Below are positions 10,800-21,226 of a stretch of 64,000 nt of DNA, piece after piece. The stretch is taken from positions 744,001-808,000 of the forward strand of contig CM030939.1 in assembly GCA_018136815.1 (NCBI GenBank). Reading direction: 5' to 3'. Both the position numbers and the translations under genes were made by a program. Position 1 is the first letter of the stretch, and each line of letters opens with the position of its first letter. This stretch comes from Isochrysis galbana (Eukaryota > Haptophyta > Isochrysidales > Isochrysidaceae). The notes under the pieces were generated by a model. That model saw nothing but the letters and a program-made list of their open reading frames with translations. It made no database searches and was not told where the DNA came from.

Positions 10800-11710
10800 C
10801 AACTAATTATAGGACGGCGGCTGCAGCGGAGAGCGCTCTCTCTCTCTCTCTCGCGCGCGCGCGGCGGCGCCAGGGCCTCCTCTCCCCTGGCCTGCCCTCC
10901 TTGCTCTGCGCTATGCCGGGCCTCGCCGGGCCCGACGCCTGGCCGGTGGGGGCCAGGGCGGTCCCGCTGCGCGGCCCGGCCGCGAGGGTCCCTCGGGTGG
11001 TGCTCCTCCGGCCCGCCCTGGTGGTGTCGCTCCTCAGTCCGGCTGGCCACAGCTCTTCCCCCCTCTCTGCGGGGGGACCCAAGCCGGCGAGGCGGCCCGC
11101 TGCGGTGCCGAGGGCTAGGGGGCTGCTCACCTCGGGGCGCCGGCGCCCTCTGACGCCCATTGCTCGCGCTCGCCCTCCGCTTCTGCGGCGGGTCGACTGG
11201 CGGAGCCTCCTCTCCTACAGCTAGGTATTGCCCCAGTCCCAGGGGGCTGGGCTTGTTGCGGTGGGCGCCGGCAGGATGTGGAGGGCGCCCTCCCCCTCTC
11301 CGGCCCTCGCCACTCGTCGGCCCGCGGGCTGGCCTCCCGTCGCGCCCCGCCCGGCGGCTCTGTCTCGCCCCCTGTCGGGAGGAGCCCCTCTCGGCCGCCA
11401 TGCTACACTGATGTGCCTCGCCAGGATGCGCCTGCCTTCCCCACTCACCTACCCCGCGCCCTCTCAGCCCCTCGCCACCGCCACAGGCGAGTACGCGGGA
11501 AGGGTTACAGGACGTGGCCGCAGGTTCCAGACGGTGATCAACACCTCCCAACCTCCGTCGGCCGGAGACCATGACTATCGGCCGGAGACCATAACCGTGC
11601 ACAAAATCGTCGCGTTATGTCAACGACACCATGACATTTTGGAGGACGGTGCTATCGGACAACTGCACATCTTTAGTTTGGCTTCAACACCATGCCCTCC
11701 ACCGGCCCCA
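10800..11710. other. GC-rich region without recognised gene
   Basis: Both strands carry long frames rich in Pro, Arg, Gly and Ala and no domain is visible. A short CT tract lies at 10,830-10,850. Confidence 0.5.
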
Positions 11711-11779
11711 TGCTAATTACAACCAAGGGTGTTTAAAACTAGAATAATATATCCGAGTTACAAAAATAGAATAGCCAAG

Positions 11780-12000
11780 TGCTAATTTTTGCATCTGGTG
11801 TGCGTGCGGCTGCCGCTCGCCGTCTTCTCCCCTGCACCCAACTCCTTCTGCAGCCGCAGCCGTCGCTCTGCGTTGCGAGCTTGCATTGCGAGAAGCCGCT
11901 GCTCCTCCTTCTCCTCAGCCTCATACTGCGCCGTGCGTTTCGCATTGGCCCTCCAACTGACCGGTCGCGCCTTGCCATCGACCATCGACGTCATCTCCAT
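11780..12000 (-). CDS. Possible coiled-coil exon, hypothetical
   Basis: A minus-strand frame begins MEMTSMVDGKARPVSWRANA and becomes a charged helical stretch (QYEAEEKEEQRLLAMQARNA). A GTGCAG donor-like site follows at the end of the helix. The composition is much less biased than surrounding shadow frames. I do not recognise a family and no second exon can be assigned. Confidence 0.25.
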
Positions 12001-12166
12001 CTTCTACCTCCGATTCCGATTTTTCTGTTTTGTCTCTCCTGCATGAGGCCAAACAGTCGTGTCCGGGGGCCGCCGGCGCGTCGTCATCCCAGATTCGGCC
12101 ACCTGACTGCTGCTCATCGCTTTGCCTTGAAGTCGCGTTCCGTCAAAAGAGGGCCAGGTGACATTT

Positions 12167-12806
12167 TGCAATCACCCATGTGAACGCCGTCATGCGCACC
12201 GCGCGATGTTCCATCGGTCGCCCCGCGGGGGCGCCGTGCGTGCGCATAGCAATTGGGTTCTCCTGTGGTACACAAGTCGCAGATAATTACATAAACACGA
12301 AATGTATGTAAGATCTCTCACGGGACAGGAGATGACTTGCCGATCCGCTTTCAGTCTGTACCCGCTTCGTCGGAAGATGGTTCCGCGGTACGCGCACTTC
12401 GATCAGACAGCCCTGCGCGACGTTCTGCGCCTTGGTGGGGTCAAGGCCAACAACAAGACCAACGACAACACCAACAACTGCATCGACACACTGGGATTAC
12501 CTCCGTTGTGCGCGGTGCCATGTGCTTCCGCCGCTATACCCGTGATGGCGACGGAAGAGCTCAAGTCGGATGCGCCTGTGCGCAAACGGCGCAAGAAGAA
12601 TGAGATGGTCGACGAGAAAGCGGAGCTCTTTGCGCGCGATCTTGACCTCAAAAAGGCCGGCGTGCACCAGCGCCATATGCGCGGTGCGCGTGAACGCACC
12701 TTGAGCGATCTAACACATAATGCATCCGAACAACTGCCATGCGCACGTATGGCGTCCCCGCGGGGGGACCGGTCGCGCCGTGACGGCGTTCACAGGGGTG
12801 ATTGCA
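12167..12806. mobile_element. DNA element with about 80-bp terminal inverted repeats
   Basis: The left end starts TGCAATCACCC (12,167) and continues GTGAACGCCGTCATGCGC. The right end is its reverse complement with mismatches, ending GGGTGATTGCA at 12,806. The inverted match runs to about 12,255 on the left and from 12,728 on the right and includes a CCCGCGGGG core. About 470 bp lies between. An open plus frame from 12,302 has a Lys/Arg-rich segment (RKRRKKNEMVDEKAELFARD) but no recognised transposase signature. No clear target-site duplication was found. Confidence 0.65.
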
Positions 12807-12837
12807 GCTCATCACACCGGTCCCACGCGAAATCTTA

Positions 12838-13030
12838 CACACATTCCCTTCTCTCCAACTCCCGGCCGAAGCAGCGCGCGCGGCCTCCCCGGAACCAGCT
12901 TCTCCGCTAGAGAGGGAACTGGGGGAGGGGGAGGGGGTTGTTAGGGGTAAAGGTTGGGTAGTAGGGAGGTACATAAGCACGCTGCCGCAAGCCGCACGTG
13001 TAGCGGGAATTTTTAAGAAGATTTTTTTTC
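12838..13030 (+). mobile_element. LINE 3' UTR, 5'-truncated
   Basis: It matches the non-coding tail of the 5.3-kb element, from CTTCTCTCCAACTCC through GGTTGGGTAGTAGGGAGG to AAGAAG plus a T run at 13,012-13,030. All coding sequence is lost. It lies 32 bp from the inverted-repeat element. Confidence 0.85.
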
Positions 13031-13189
13031 TTATGGGGATTCGCCCGACATTCACTGCTTTGATTCCCTCACGCGCGCAATCCTCCCATTCTCCCAAAAT
13101 AGACCTCCATGGGCCGGACAAGGCGGGGGAGTCACTCACCGACGCCATAGATTTTCGTGGGGTAGAGGGGGGTCGCGGGGGGTGGGGGG

Positions 13190-13287
13190 GGGAGGGGGGG
13201 CAGGTAAGGGGGATCCCTGGGGAATCCTTGGACACCCAGGAGGGATGGAAAATAGTTGTTAAAAAGCGTGAGTGACCGGCCTACCAA
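13190..13287 (-). repeat. CGGTCACTCAC-end repeat, copy 2
   Basis: The minus strand reads GGTAGGCCGGTCACTCACG, TTTTTAACAACTATTTTCC, CTGGGTGTCCAAGGATTCC, then a C tract, in the same order as the copies at 10.0 and 35.84 kb. Confidence 0.8.
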
Positions 13288-13559
13288 GCCATCCCACTCG
13301 TTCACTCTGCGACCTCTCAACCCCCGCTGCTGTGGCGGTGGTACTGGGTGAAAGCAAGCCGCCTGCCTGCGAAAGCGCCGCCGCGCCTCTTGCTAGTTAT
13401 CTCCTGGCAATGGCTACCGTCCACGGCCACCTCCACCACAGCAAAACTCCGTCAGAAAACCCTGAGGAAACACCTGAAATGCACATCTAACCATACCAAC
13501 CGTCCCACCCCATTCCCCACGCCGACGAGACTCACGCCTCACCTCCTTCACCCTCCGCG

Positions 13560-15445
13560 CAGACACCGACCGCCCCTCTTTTGCTTCATCCCCTCAGCAC
13601 CACCCATCGCCTGCACCACAACTCGCATAGCCATCGGCGTTTTGCAAGGTCCCACGGCTACCACCGCCGGAGCACGACCCGCCTCCGCTGCCATCGCCGC
13701 CGCAATCACCACTGCCGCCGTCGCTGCCGCCGCCGTCGCCATCGTCACCATCACTGCCGCAACCATCACCCGTGCAACCACCCCTGTCACCACATCTTCC
13801 ATCCCATCTCTCGCTGGCGCACACACTACCTAACCCCCGTCGCTGACAAAACTGTCGCTGCCAATGCCCTCTCCGCCACCGCGATCACTGCTGCCTCCCT
13901 CCTCTTCGCCTTCAAGGCCGCCTTCGCCGTCGTCGAACACTGCACATTTGTTGCCGCCGCCGCCACCTTGACCGCTACCGACTCCGGCGCCCCCAGCCGC
14001 AGCCACCGCCGTTACTATCGCCGCTACCATCACTGCCGCCGTCATCACTGCCGTTGCCCTCGCCGCCATGGCCCCCATCCCCGCTTCCATCGCTGCCTCC
14101 GCCCTCGGCTTCACCCTCGGCTCCGCTCACCTCGCCTATGCCGTCGCTCCCGCTGCCCTCATTTCCGCTACCGCCACCAAAGCCGGCTTTGCCGCCTACC
14201 GCCGCATCCGCCCTCACCGCCGCCCTCACCGCCACTGCAACTGCTGTCGCCACCGCCACCGTCGTCGTCGCCGCCCTTGCGGCAACCACCATCATCACCG
14301 GCCCCATCATCACCTCCTTGCTCGGCTCCACTCTTCACCCCGCCCCCTCACCGCCGCCGTCTTCATCGCCACGGCCCTCGCCGCCCCCGCCCTTGTCCCC
14401 GCCCACGTCGCCGCCCCCACCCTCAGCTCCGGCCTGAGCTCCGCCGCTCTCACCTCCGCCTCCTCGTTGTCAACCGCCCTCGCCACGGCCCCCTTCCCCT
14501 CCACCGCCCTTGTCACGGCTGTTCACACCGCCGTCACCTACGCCACCTTCCCTATTGCCGCCAACACTGACGCCGCCTTGGCCACCTCCGCCTCGCCACC
14601 CTTTATCTAACTGTCAACGCCCTCGACGCCAGCGCCCTCGATACCATCGTCGCCTCTATCGCCCACGCCACCAACTCTACCACCAACTTTGCCCCCGCCG
14701 CTCTCGCCGCCATCCGCATTGCTACCACTGCCCCTACCCTCACTGCCGCCACTGAAGCCACTGGACGTCACTATCGCCGCCGCCGCCCTCACTACTGCCG
14801 CCGTCGCTGCTGCCGCAATCCACCGCCGCCGCCATCATCTCCGCCGCCACCATCTCCGCCGCCATCACCTCTGCGTCTCTCGTCTCCCCCGCCCTCGCTG
14901 CCATCGCTCGTCAACACCACCGTCGCCGACGCCGTCCTCACCACCATCGCCTCCCACACCGCCGCCGCATTCGCCCTCGCCCCCACACCCCTCATCTCGA
15001 AATCCCTCACTGCCACCGCCTGCACTATCACTATCGATGGCGCCACTGCCGCCGCTGCCGCCCTCGCAGCCACCATCTCCGCCGCCGCCTCTGCCGCTGC
15101 TGCCGACACCACCGCCGCTATCATTGCCGCTCTCATCGCCGCAGCCCTGGTCACCGTAGCCATCCCTGCCCCCGCCCAGGCCTCACCCTTCACTTCCGCC
15201 ATCCTCAGCTTTGCCGAGCATGCCGCCGGCCTCGTTGCAGCCATCGTCCTCATCACCGCCTCTGCCGTCACCGCCATCACCGCCCCTACTACCGACGCCG
15301 CCCTCGCAACCGCCCATGCCACCGCCGACCGAGCAACCTCCACTGCCACCGTCTCCGCATCCGCCCACGTCCTCTCAACCGCCCCTCCCCAAGCTTCCAT
15401 CCCCCACGTCACCACCTCCCGAGCGCGCGCAGCCTGACAGCCGCT
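13560..15445 (+). repeat. Ala/Thr/Val-rich degenerate coding-like repeat
   Basis: The plus strand is dominated by GCC, ACC and GTC-type triplets. Hydrophobic Ala-rich translations move between frames (for example AAIVLITASAVTAITAP near 15,240), interrupted by His/Arg-rich shadow frames. Related AVVAITAAAVTATVAT-like stretches occur on the C-rich strand of the repeats at 3.8, 29.6, 38.65 and 44.85 kb, so this may be another diverged member. Repeated frame changes argue against a working gene. Confidence 0.5.
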
Positions 15446-15689
15446 CACCTGCCAGCAGCTGCCGCCGTGCTTCTGATCTGCCTTTCTCCCACGTCACTGC
15501 CGCGCCTGACCCGCCCCACATCCCTGTCCAGCCTCTCCATCGATGTCCATTCTGCGATGCCCCATCCACTTATCCCTTTGTCCACCTCATCCCAGCCGCT
15601 ACTGCTCCCCTCGACCTTACCGCGCTCAAATTCATCCCGACATCCCTCTCCGCCTGCCATCTCACTCGTCGTTCGCCCCGCCCGTGCGC

Positions 15690-15855
15690 CGCGCGCGTAA
15701 CCACCGCAGCCCCGCGCGCGGCTCGCCATCCATCTCGGTCCCGCCGCCGGACGCGCCCCGCCCGCACGCGACGGCAGCCCGCCGCCCTCTCTTCTTCTCC
15801 CTCCGCGTCGGAGTTTTCCTGTTGTGGTAGTATAACCTTAGTGCCTAGTTTTCTT
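15690..15855 (+). repeat. Dispersed repeat end (AGTATAACC type)
   Basis: The sequence around GAGTTTTCCTGTTGTGGTAG and TATAACCTTAGTGCCTAG recurs at 31,443-31,500 and, inverted, at 23.61-23.66, 32.74-32.80 and 49.37-49.42 kb. The preceding coding-like part also matches 31.32-31.44 kb. It is a shared element terminus; see the 31.4-32.8 kb unit. Confidence 0.7.
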
Positions 15856-15897
15856 GTTGTTACGACCGTGGGGGGAAAACGTTACGCGCAGGGGGAC

Positions 15898-15913
15898 GCG
15901 CGGGAAACTAATA
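15898..15913. repeat. Target-site duplication of retroposon copy 1, left
   Basis: GCGCGGGAAACTAATA is identical to 16,661-16,676. Confidence 0.9.
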
Positions 15914-16660
15914 AACTTCTTAATAGTCTCACCGCACACGCGGCCGTGGACCCTCTACTTTCTACTCACGCAGCAAAACTTTCTACACCCCCACTCCCCC
16001 GGCCCTTTCCCCCCCGCCATCAGGCGACTCCCCCGTGCACTACTAGGGGGATAGGGGAAAAGGGCTTAGATATGGTCCGGTGGCCCGCGCCCCCCCCCGG
16101 TGATCCGTTCTCTCCTTCCTCCTACGCCTACCGGGCTGGGGGCGTCCTCAGTCCCGACTTATCCTGTAAACAGGTGCGGGACTTACCTATTTTTCGGTGG
16201 GCGGAGCTCTCGCTCCGCCCACCCCCTTTTCCGCGCTCTCTCTCCTCTCTCCTGCGGCACGCGCGATGGCGTGCCTGCGACAGGCCAGCAGCTGCCTGCT
16301 GGCGACCCCTGGAGGCTCCTGGAGGCCAGCTCAGGGGGCAGAGGAGGCTGGGGCTGGGCCCTGGTCTCCCCTGCCTCTCCCTCGCTGGCGCTCCTGAGCC
16401 TCAGGGGCCCCCAATCTGCACCTGTCTGCCTGTCGAACAGGGGGGGAGGGGGGGTTGGAGCGATGGGCTGGCCACGACAGGCCAGGACGAGCGAATCAGG
16501 CGAGCCTGTCCGTGGGAAAGTGGGTCAGCAGGGCAGTGGCCTCCTGGCAAGCCATCAGGCATGCCAGGAGGATGGGTGGTTCCTCCCCAACGGCAGGGGA
16601 GGAGTGGAGAGAGGGGGGGGCTCGTGCCCCCCCATGGGTCAACCAAGTATAAACTTAGTT
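15914..16660 (-). mobile_element. 747-bp non-coding retroposon with 16-bp duplication
   Basis: Perfect 16-bp repeats flank it. Read on the minus strand it starts AACTAAGTTTATACTTGGTT and ends TGTGCGGTGAGACTATTAAG plus AAGTT. The start is a near-palindrome. The end resembles the LINE 3' end, which has a GTAGCGG block then TTAAGAAG and a T run. A second full copy with its own 16-bp duplication lies at 46,457-47,202 (746 bp), and partial copies lie at 36.23 and 61.2 kb. The interior is G/C-rich with no conserved ORF and no tRNA-like A or B box that I can see. Movement by the LINE machinery is inferred. Confidence 0.85.
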
Positions 16661-16676
16661 GCGCGGGAAACTAATA
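16661..16676. repeat. Target-site duplication of retroposon copy 1, right
   Basis: Identical over 16 bp to 15,898-15,913. Confidence 0.9.
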
Positions 16677-16699
16677 GACGGAAAGGGGGTCGGGAACTC

Positions 16700-17150
16700 A
16701 AAAAAAAATCTTCTTAAAAATCTCCGCTACGTGTGCGACATGAGGCAGTGTGCTCGTGGACCTCCCTACTACCCAACCTTAACCCCTGACAACCCCTTTC
16801 CCCTTCCCCAGTTCCCTCTTTAGCGGAGAAGCTGGTTCCGGGGAAGCCGCGCGCGCTGCTTCGGCCAGGAGTTGGAGAGAAGGGGGCGGGAGACTATGGC
16901 TTCTCCTTTGTTCTGGCTCGGCTCGTACTACCTTCTCGTATATTCCATAGAGTCTCTCCTGCTGTCCATTGGGTTCTCTGTTAAAAACGGAGGCTAGCTA
17001 CTTCAGGTGATGTTTCGTATATCAAGATCTCTCGCCGCCTGCAGGAGGTCCTCCGATGCTTCTAGGTTGAAATCTTTGTCCACCGTGTAGAGAGGGCGTA
17101 TCATCTTCCGAATATGTTATTTGTTGCTCGGGGCGTGTAGCCCCATGTTC
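16700..17150 (-). pseudogene. LINE 3' fragment (tail and last codons)
   Basis: On the minus strand it covers the end of the ORF, with a GLHAPSNK-like stretch and the residues before the stop, then the full 3' UTR ending in AAGAAG and a T run, seen as A's at 16,700. It is 5'-truncated near 17,150. It sits only 23 bp from the retroposon duplication. Confidence 0.85.
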
Positions 17151-17164
17151 CCGGATGGGCCGTC

Positions 17165-17620
17165 AGCCTTATATTAGGTCCTGATATCATGATATTAGGT
17201 CCTCTAGACCTGATACCTGATACTAAGGGCCGCAGGCTACGTGACTATGCATTACAAGGGTAAACACTAACATTAAAATTGAAAATTGACTTAAATTCGA
17301 CGTAGGAATAAATCGGTTGAACTAGGTTCAGAGGTTGAGGGCTGCTCGAAGACCTAGGGTTGCAAGACCGTGGGAGTTTGAGTCTAAATAACCGTGTTGC
17401 CTTGATGGGCGAGCTTGCAGCTTGGGATAGTTGGATGGAGATGGTCGTCGATGAGCCTTGCTTGAGGACGAGCTGGTTTCTGGTTTGTACGTTTTCGTTA
17501 GTGTCTGGTGTAGTGTAATACTACTAGTATAATACATTATAGTCTTAGTGCCTACCTGATATTAGGCTGATGTTAGGTCCTGATATCAGTCTAAGGTCTC
17601 CGATACCTGACGGCCTTTGA
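17165..17620. repeat. Unit bounded by TTAGGTCCTGATATCA direct repeats
   Basis: TTAGGTCCTGATATCA occurs at about 17,176 and again near 17,574. Both copies are followed by a GATACCTGA motif. About 350 bp of AT-richer sequence lies between. The unit ends within the intron or truncated 3' part of the integrase-like gene and may be what cut it. The element type is unknown. Confidence 0.4.
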
Positions 17621-17628
17621 CCTGACAC

Positions 17629-18249
17629 CTGCCCCCTTGAGTTGTAGCCGTGTGTGATGATTGGTCTGTGCCCTGCGGCTTTTGCCTTCCGCACTCGCGC
17701 CGACACGCACACAGGGCAGCACTTGACAAAGGCGAGGCACATGTTGCGCGTGACAGAGTCGCCGTACGCTTCTGCCGCGGCCTTGTACAGCTGCACATCC
17801 TTCGCATGCAATTCTACCAAGCACAGGCAAGGAAGAGGGCGTCAGGTGTGAGGGGCAGGGGAGGCGGGTGGGGGGAGGCGGGCGCACTCACTATTCTCGT
17901 GGACCACCTTCACTGCGTCGAAGGCTTCCTCGTACACCACGACGCGCTTGCCAGTGGCCTTAGAGAGGAGAGTTGCTGGCTTGTTGGGCAGCGTGGGCGC
18001 GAGCTCGTACTTGCTCTTCCAATAGTTGTGGTTGCCCCCCCCGTAGAGACGCCGCTGCTTGGCATCGAGCACGTCCCAGTTCTTGAGAAGGTGGACGATC
18101 TCAGCACGTTTTGCGGCATCCATGGCGCGGCTCTTGAAGTCAGCCACCAGCTGATAAAAGAGTCTCTTTGCCTCCTCCCACTGCTGCGGTGTCACACCTG
18201 CAGCAGCGGAAGGGGCATTGAGAAGGGGTGAGGGCGTCATCTGTGACAT
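17629..18249 (-). pseudogene. KRBA2/SCAND3-type integrase, 3'-truncated
   Basis: Two exons can be read. Exon 1 runs from ATG 18,249 to 17,892, with a GTGAGT donor. Exon 2 runs 17,813-17,629, with a TAG acceptor before it and a GTGTCA donor after it. The joined frame has a charged helical N-terminus, GNHNYWKSKYEL, then an HHCC zinc-binding segment: H-x4-H around VHENKLHA and CCPVC about 30 residues later. After that comes the segment IITHGYNSRGQ. In transposon-derived integrases of the KRBA2/SCAND3 kind a D-containing catalytic core follows such a motif. Here the DDE core is missing and the sequence runs into the repeat at 17.17-17.62 kb. Confidence 0.6.
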
Positions 18250-18535
18250 GCGGTGCGGGAGCGAGAGAGAGTGCGATATGAAGAAGAAGAAAGGATTTAC
18301 TGGGTGAGTTGCTGCCAGCGTTTTCTTCCATAAACACCCTTACCTCGATACTCTCACCGACGAGAGTCTCGTTGTAGTGTCGAAAAGTCGCAAGGCACCG
18401 CCACAAGAACGACCATAAGATTCATCGTAACAGCACCGTAAGATTGAGGTATGAACAGAGACAGAGTACGAGGTGACTGCCAGCGAAACGGGACAGGCAC
18501 CCTTGACAGCTTACGGGGGGGAATAGCGCCTGGGG
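18250..18535. other. Leader of integrase-like gene, no other gene seen
   Basis: A minus frame could extend the integrase upstream to 18,406, but the segment has no domain, and the ATG at 18,249 gives a cleaner start. Confidence 0.3.
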
Positions 18536-18539
18536 GCTC

Positions 18540-18840
18540 GAGGACAGCCCCCCGATAGCTATCGGCGCCCGTCGTTTTCCCCCAATAGCTATCGGCGCCC
18601 GTCCTTTTCCCCCCAATAGCTATCGGGGGCCGCCTTTCGCCCCCGATAGCTATTGGGGGCCGACCTTAAAACGCGATAGCTCCCCGGGGGACGTAAAATC
18701 TCCCAACAGCTCTCGGGGGATTTTCTCGGTCCCCCGATAGCTCTCGGTGGGGCTGTTGGCGATCGGGAGAAAATTTCCCCCCGATAGCTCCTGGGGGCCC
18801 CCGGGAGCTCCTGGGGGGCGTTGGCTCCTGGGGGGTAACA
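18540..18840. repeat. About 31-bp tandem array of AGCT-centred hairpins
   Basis: Roughly ten units are spaced about 23-35 bp apart. At the left each is a palindrome of the form CCCCGATAGCTATCGGGG. Toward the right the core drifts through GATAGCTCCCC and CAACAGCTCTCGG to GGGAGCTCC. The spacers are CCGTC- or GGACG-like. Every unit keeps the central AGCT and flanking C and G runs, so each single strand can fold. Confidence 0.85.
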
Positions 18841-19373
18841 TGGACACGTCCCTCTTCGATACTCTGGGAGCAAACAATAGAGAGTGAGGTGGTCGTCTCC
18901 CTCTCGCTCTCTTTCTCCCCATCCACCACCCTCCTTTCACTCTAAGCTCTGCTTCCTGCTCCATCTTCCTCTTCCTCCACCCTCTTTGATGGATTTGGGA
19001 GCAAGTAACGTGGAGGCGGTGGAGGGAGGGAAGAGAGCAAAGACGGGGGCACCCCCTCGCCTTACATTGTTTGCTCCCCCGAATCCATCGAAGAGGAGGG
19101 AGGGAGATGGTGGACAGGGAGAGAGTGGGGGGAGAGAGTGGGGGGAAGAGAGTGGGGGGAGGGAGAGGGGGAGGCAGATAGAGGAGATAAAGCGGAGAGG
19201 GAGGGAAGAGGGGGGCTTCCTCACCGCCCATTGTTGGCCCCCACATCCAAGACGATCGCGTTGCGTGCCTGGGGAGGCTGCCTCAAACGCCTTGAGGAAG
19301 GAGGCCTCGGCGCTCATCCCGCGCGACGTGAACTGGGGCAGGACCATGACGAGGCCAAGGTATGCGAGAGGAG

Positions 19374-19377
<4 letters not shown>

Positions 19378-19463
<86 letters not shown>

Positions 19464-19569
19464 TCTCTCTCTCTCTCTCTCTCTCTCCCCCCCCCCCCCT
19501 CTCCCTCCCTCTCCCTCTCCCTCTCCCTCTCCCTCTCTCCCTCTCCCTCTTCCTCTCCCTCTCTCTCCC

Positions 19570-19605
<36 letters not shown>

Positions 19606-19735
19606 CCGCTCTCTTCTCTCTCTCTCTCTTTCCCTCCCTCCCTCCCTCCCTCCCTCCCTCCCTCCCTTTTCTCTCTTCTCTCTTCTCTCTTCTCTTTCTG
19701 TCTCTCTGTTGTCCTCTTACGTCACTCCTCCTCTC
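19378..19735. repeat. (CT)n microsatellite, about 350 bp
   Basis: CT repeats carry CCCT and CCCTC interruptions and, at 19,629-19,668, CCCT tetranucleotides. It lies directly upstream of BTAF1-like copy 2. Reading frames through it are low complexity. Confidence 0.97.
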
Positions 19736-19760
19736 CTCCCCTCGCGGTGAAGAGGAGTCG

Positions 19761-20285
19761 ATGGCTCCGCCGTCGCGGCTCGAGAAGCTCCTCGGACTGC
19801 TTCACGCAGCCCCATCGGACCGCGGCGCGACAGCTGGGCGAGCTGCAGTGCGCCCACCCGCGCGAGCTTTACACGCTGCACGCGCTCATGCCGCTGGCGC
19901 CTGGCTCTCCTTTGCCTCCTCGATGACGACAGTGCTGGCCGCGGGAAGACCGCTGCTCGCCTCGTTGGGCGTCGAGTTAGAGGAAGGCGATGAGCTGGGC
20001 GGCTCGGCGAGGGAGAGACTGCTCAGGCAGAGGATGGTGCTGCAGCAGCAGCTGGGCATGCAAAGCACGGCGAGGGCGCTTGAAGGTGTGCGCAGGGCTC
20101 GTGCCGGGAGGGGTCAGCGGTGGGGATGCGGGCAAAGGTCAGCGGTTGGGATGCGGGCAGAGTCAGCGGTTGGGATGCGGGCAGAGGAGAGCGAGGGCGA
20201 TGGAGCCGTGGCAGCAGTCGCAGAGCTCCGAGCGGCTCAGGCAGAAGCGTCAGCTTCCCGCGGGCATGCGGTGCCCGAGGATTGA
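19761..20285 (+). pseudogene. BTAF1: BTAF1/Mot1 N-terminal region, internally deleted copy
   Basis: ATG 19,761 opens with the same MAPPSRLEKLLGLLHAAPS as the 10.7-kb copy. About 75 residues of the HEAT region found there are absent, and the segment around QLGELQCAHPRELYTL lies in another frame. The frame then returns to AGAWLSF, GVELEEGDELGGSARERL and RQRMVLQQQLGM, a stretch typical of Mot1/BTAF1 before its first insertion. After that, a GGTTGGGATGCGGGCAGA unit is repeated three times. The frame stays open to 20,285. It is a degenerate partial duplicate. Confidence 0.65.
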
Positions 20286-20369
20286 GGCAGGCCGAGGGCT
20301 AGAGCCTGACGGCAGCGCGCCAGTCGCCGCGTTCAGCCACTGCTTCGCTCCCTCCCGGCGCGCGCGCAG

Positions 20370-20900
20370 GTGCTGTGGAGGAGATCCTTGATGAACGCGA
20401 CGTTGCCGCGGTGCCGGCCACCACGAGCTCTCGGCGCGCCGCCACATGGGCTGGGCACGCTGGTGACAACGCGCTTTTGCGAGCGCTTGAGACCCTAGGC
20501 GCAACGGCAGACAGGCGTGATGCGGAGGGGAAGGGAGGGCGCGCGGTGCGTATGCGTATGCTGCCTGCGCTTCCTGCCGGCTTTTGAGGCGCATTCCCTA
20601 CCCCATCAAGACGGACGGCTTCACCGCCGCGGTCGTGCTCGCACTCAACCAAGTTCAAGGAGAGAAGGAGAGGGATGGAGGAAGGGAGGGAGAGGGGGAG
20701 GGACGGAGGGAGAGATGGAGGGGAGGGCGGGAGTGGGAGAGGGGGGGGAGAGGAGAGGGAGAGAGGAAGGAGGAGGGGGAGGGAGGGAGGGCTAGGGAGG
20801 GAGGGAGGGGGAAGGGGGGGTGGACTCACTGCCTCTCGAAACCTCTGTGATGCACAAGCCCCGCCGCTCTCAGCCCCGCTGTGACACACAAAGCCTCCTA
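20370..20900. other. Unassigned region with GA-rich tract
   Basis: A plus frame from 20,375 reads MEEILDERDVAAVPATTSSR and a second frame near 20,585 contains IPYPIKTDGFTAAVVLALNQ. These could be later exons of the preceding gene, but I cannot match them to BTAF1. Positions 20,655-20,820 are a GGAGGGA-rich tract. Confidence 0.25.
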
Positions 20901-21226
20901 AAGCCCCTGTAGAGCGAATCGACAGCTAAGTCGCGCTTTGTGAATCTGTTGGCGGTGCCTACGCGGCGGCGGGTGATGTGTTAGAAGTGCATGTATGTGT
21001 CTCGCGACGTGACTAGGGGCGAGGTGCCATGTGTTTGAGCTGGCTTTGCCATTTTGTGGAGCTGTTTTGGGCGCTCTATCTCTTGTTTTAAGGGGCTCGT
21101 ACGCAAAAAGTAAAACTACTTTTTTAAGTGTAACTGTGAGTGTAACTGTGAGTGGGGTGTGAAGATGGAGCTGTGGATCATAAGGTGTAATTGTAAAAAA
21201 ATCTTGAAACGCTAACCGCTACTTGC

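Noticed and set aside
10520-11602. 360-codon minus ORF
   Set aside because: Arg/Pro/Gly-rich, overlapping the BTAF1-like copy in another frame, with no domain.
13581-14570. 329-codon ORF rich in His and Arg
   Set aside because: It is a shadow of CCGCCAC-type triplets. The Ala-rich frame is more protein-like but is itself broken.
15211-16674. 487-codon ORF
   Set aside because: It runs through the end of the Ala-rich repeat and across the whole 747-bp retroposon including its target-site duplication, so it cannot be a gene.
18540-18840. CRISPR-like array
   Set aside because: There are no unique spacers of constant length. The units are diverging palindromes in a eukaryotic context and no cas gene is present.
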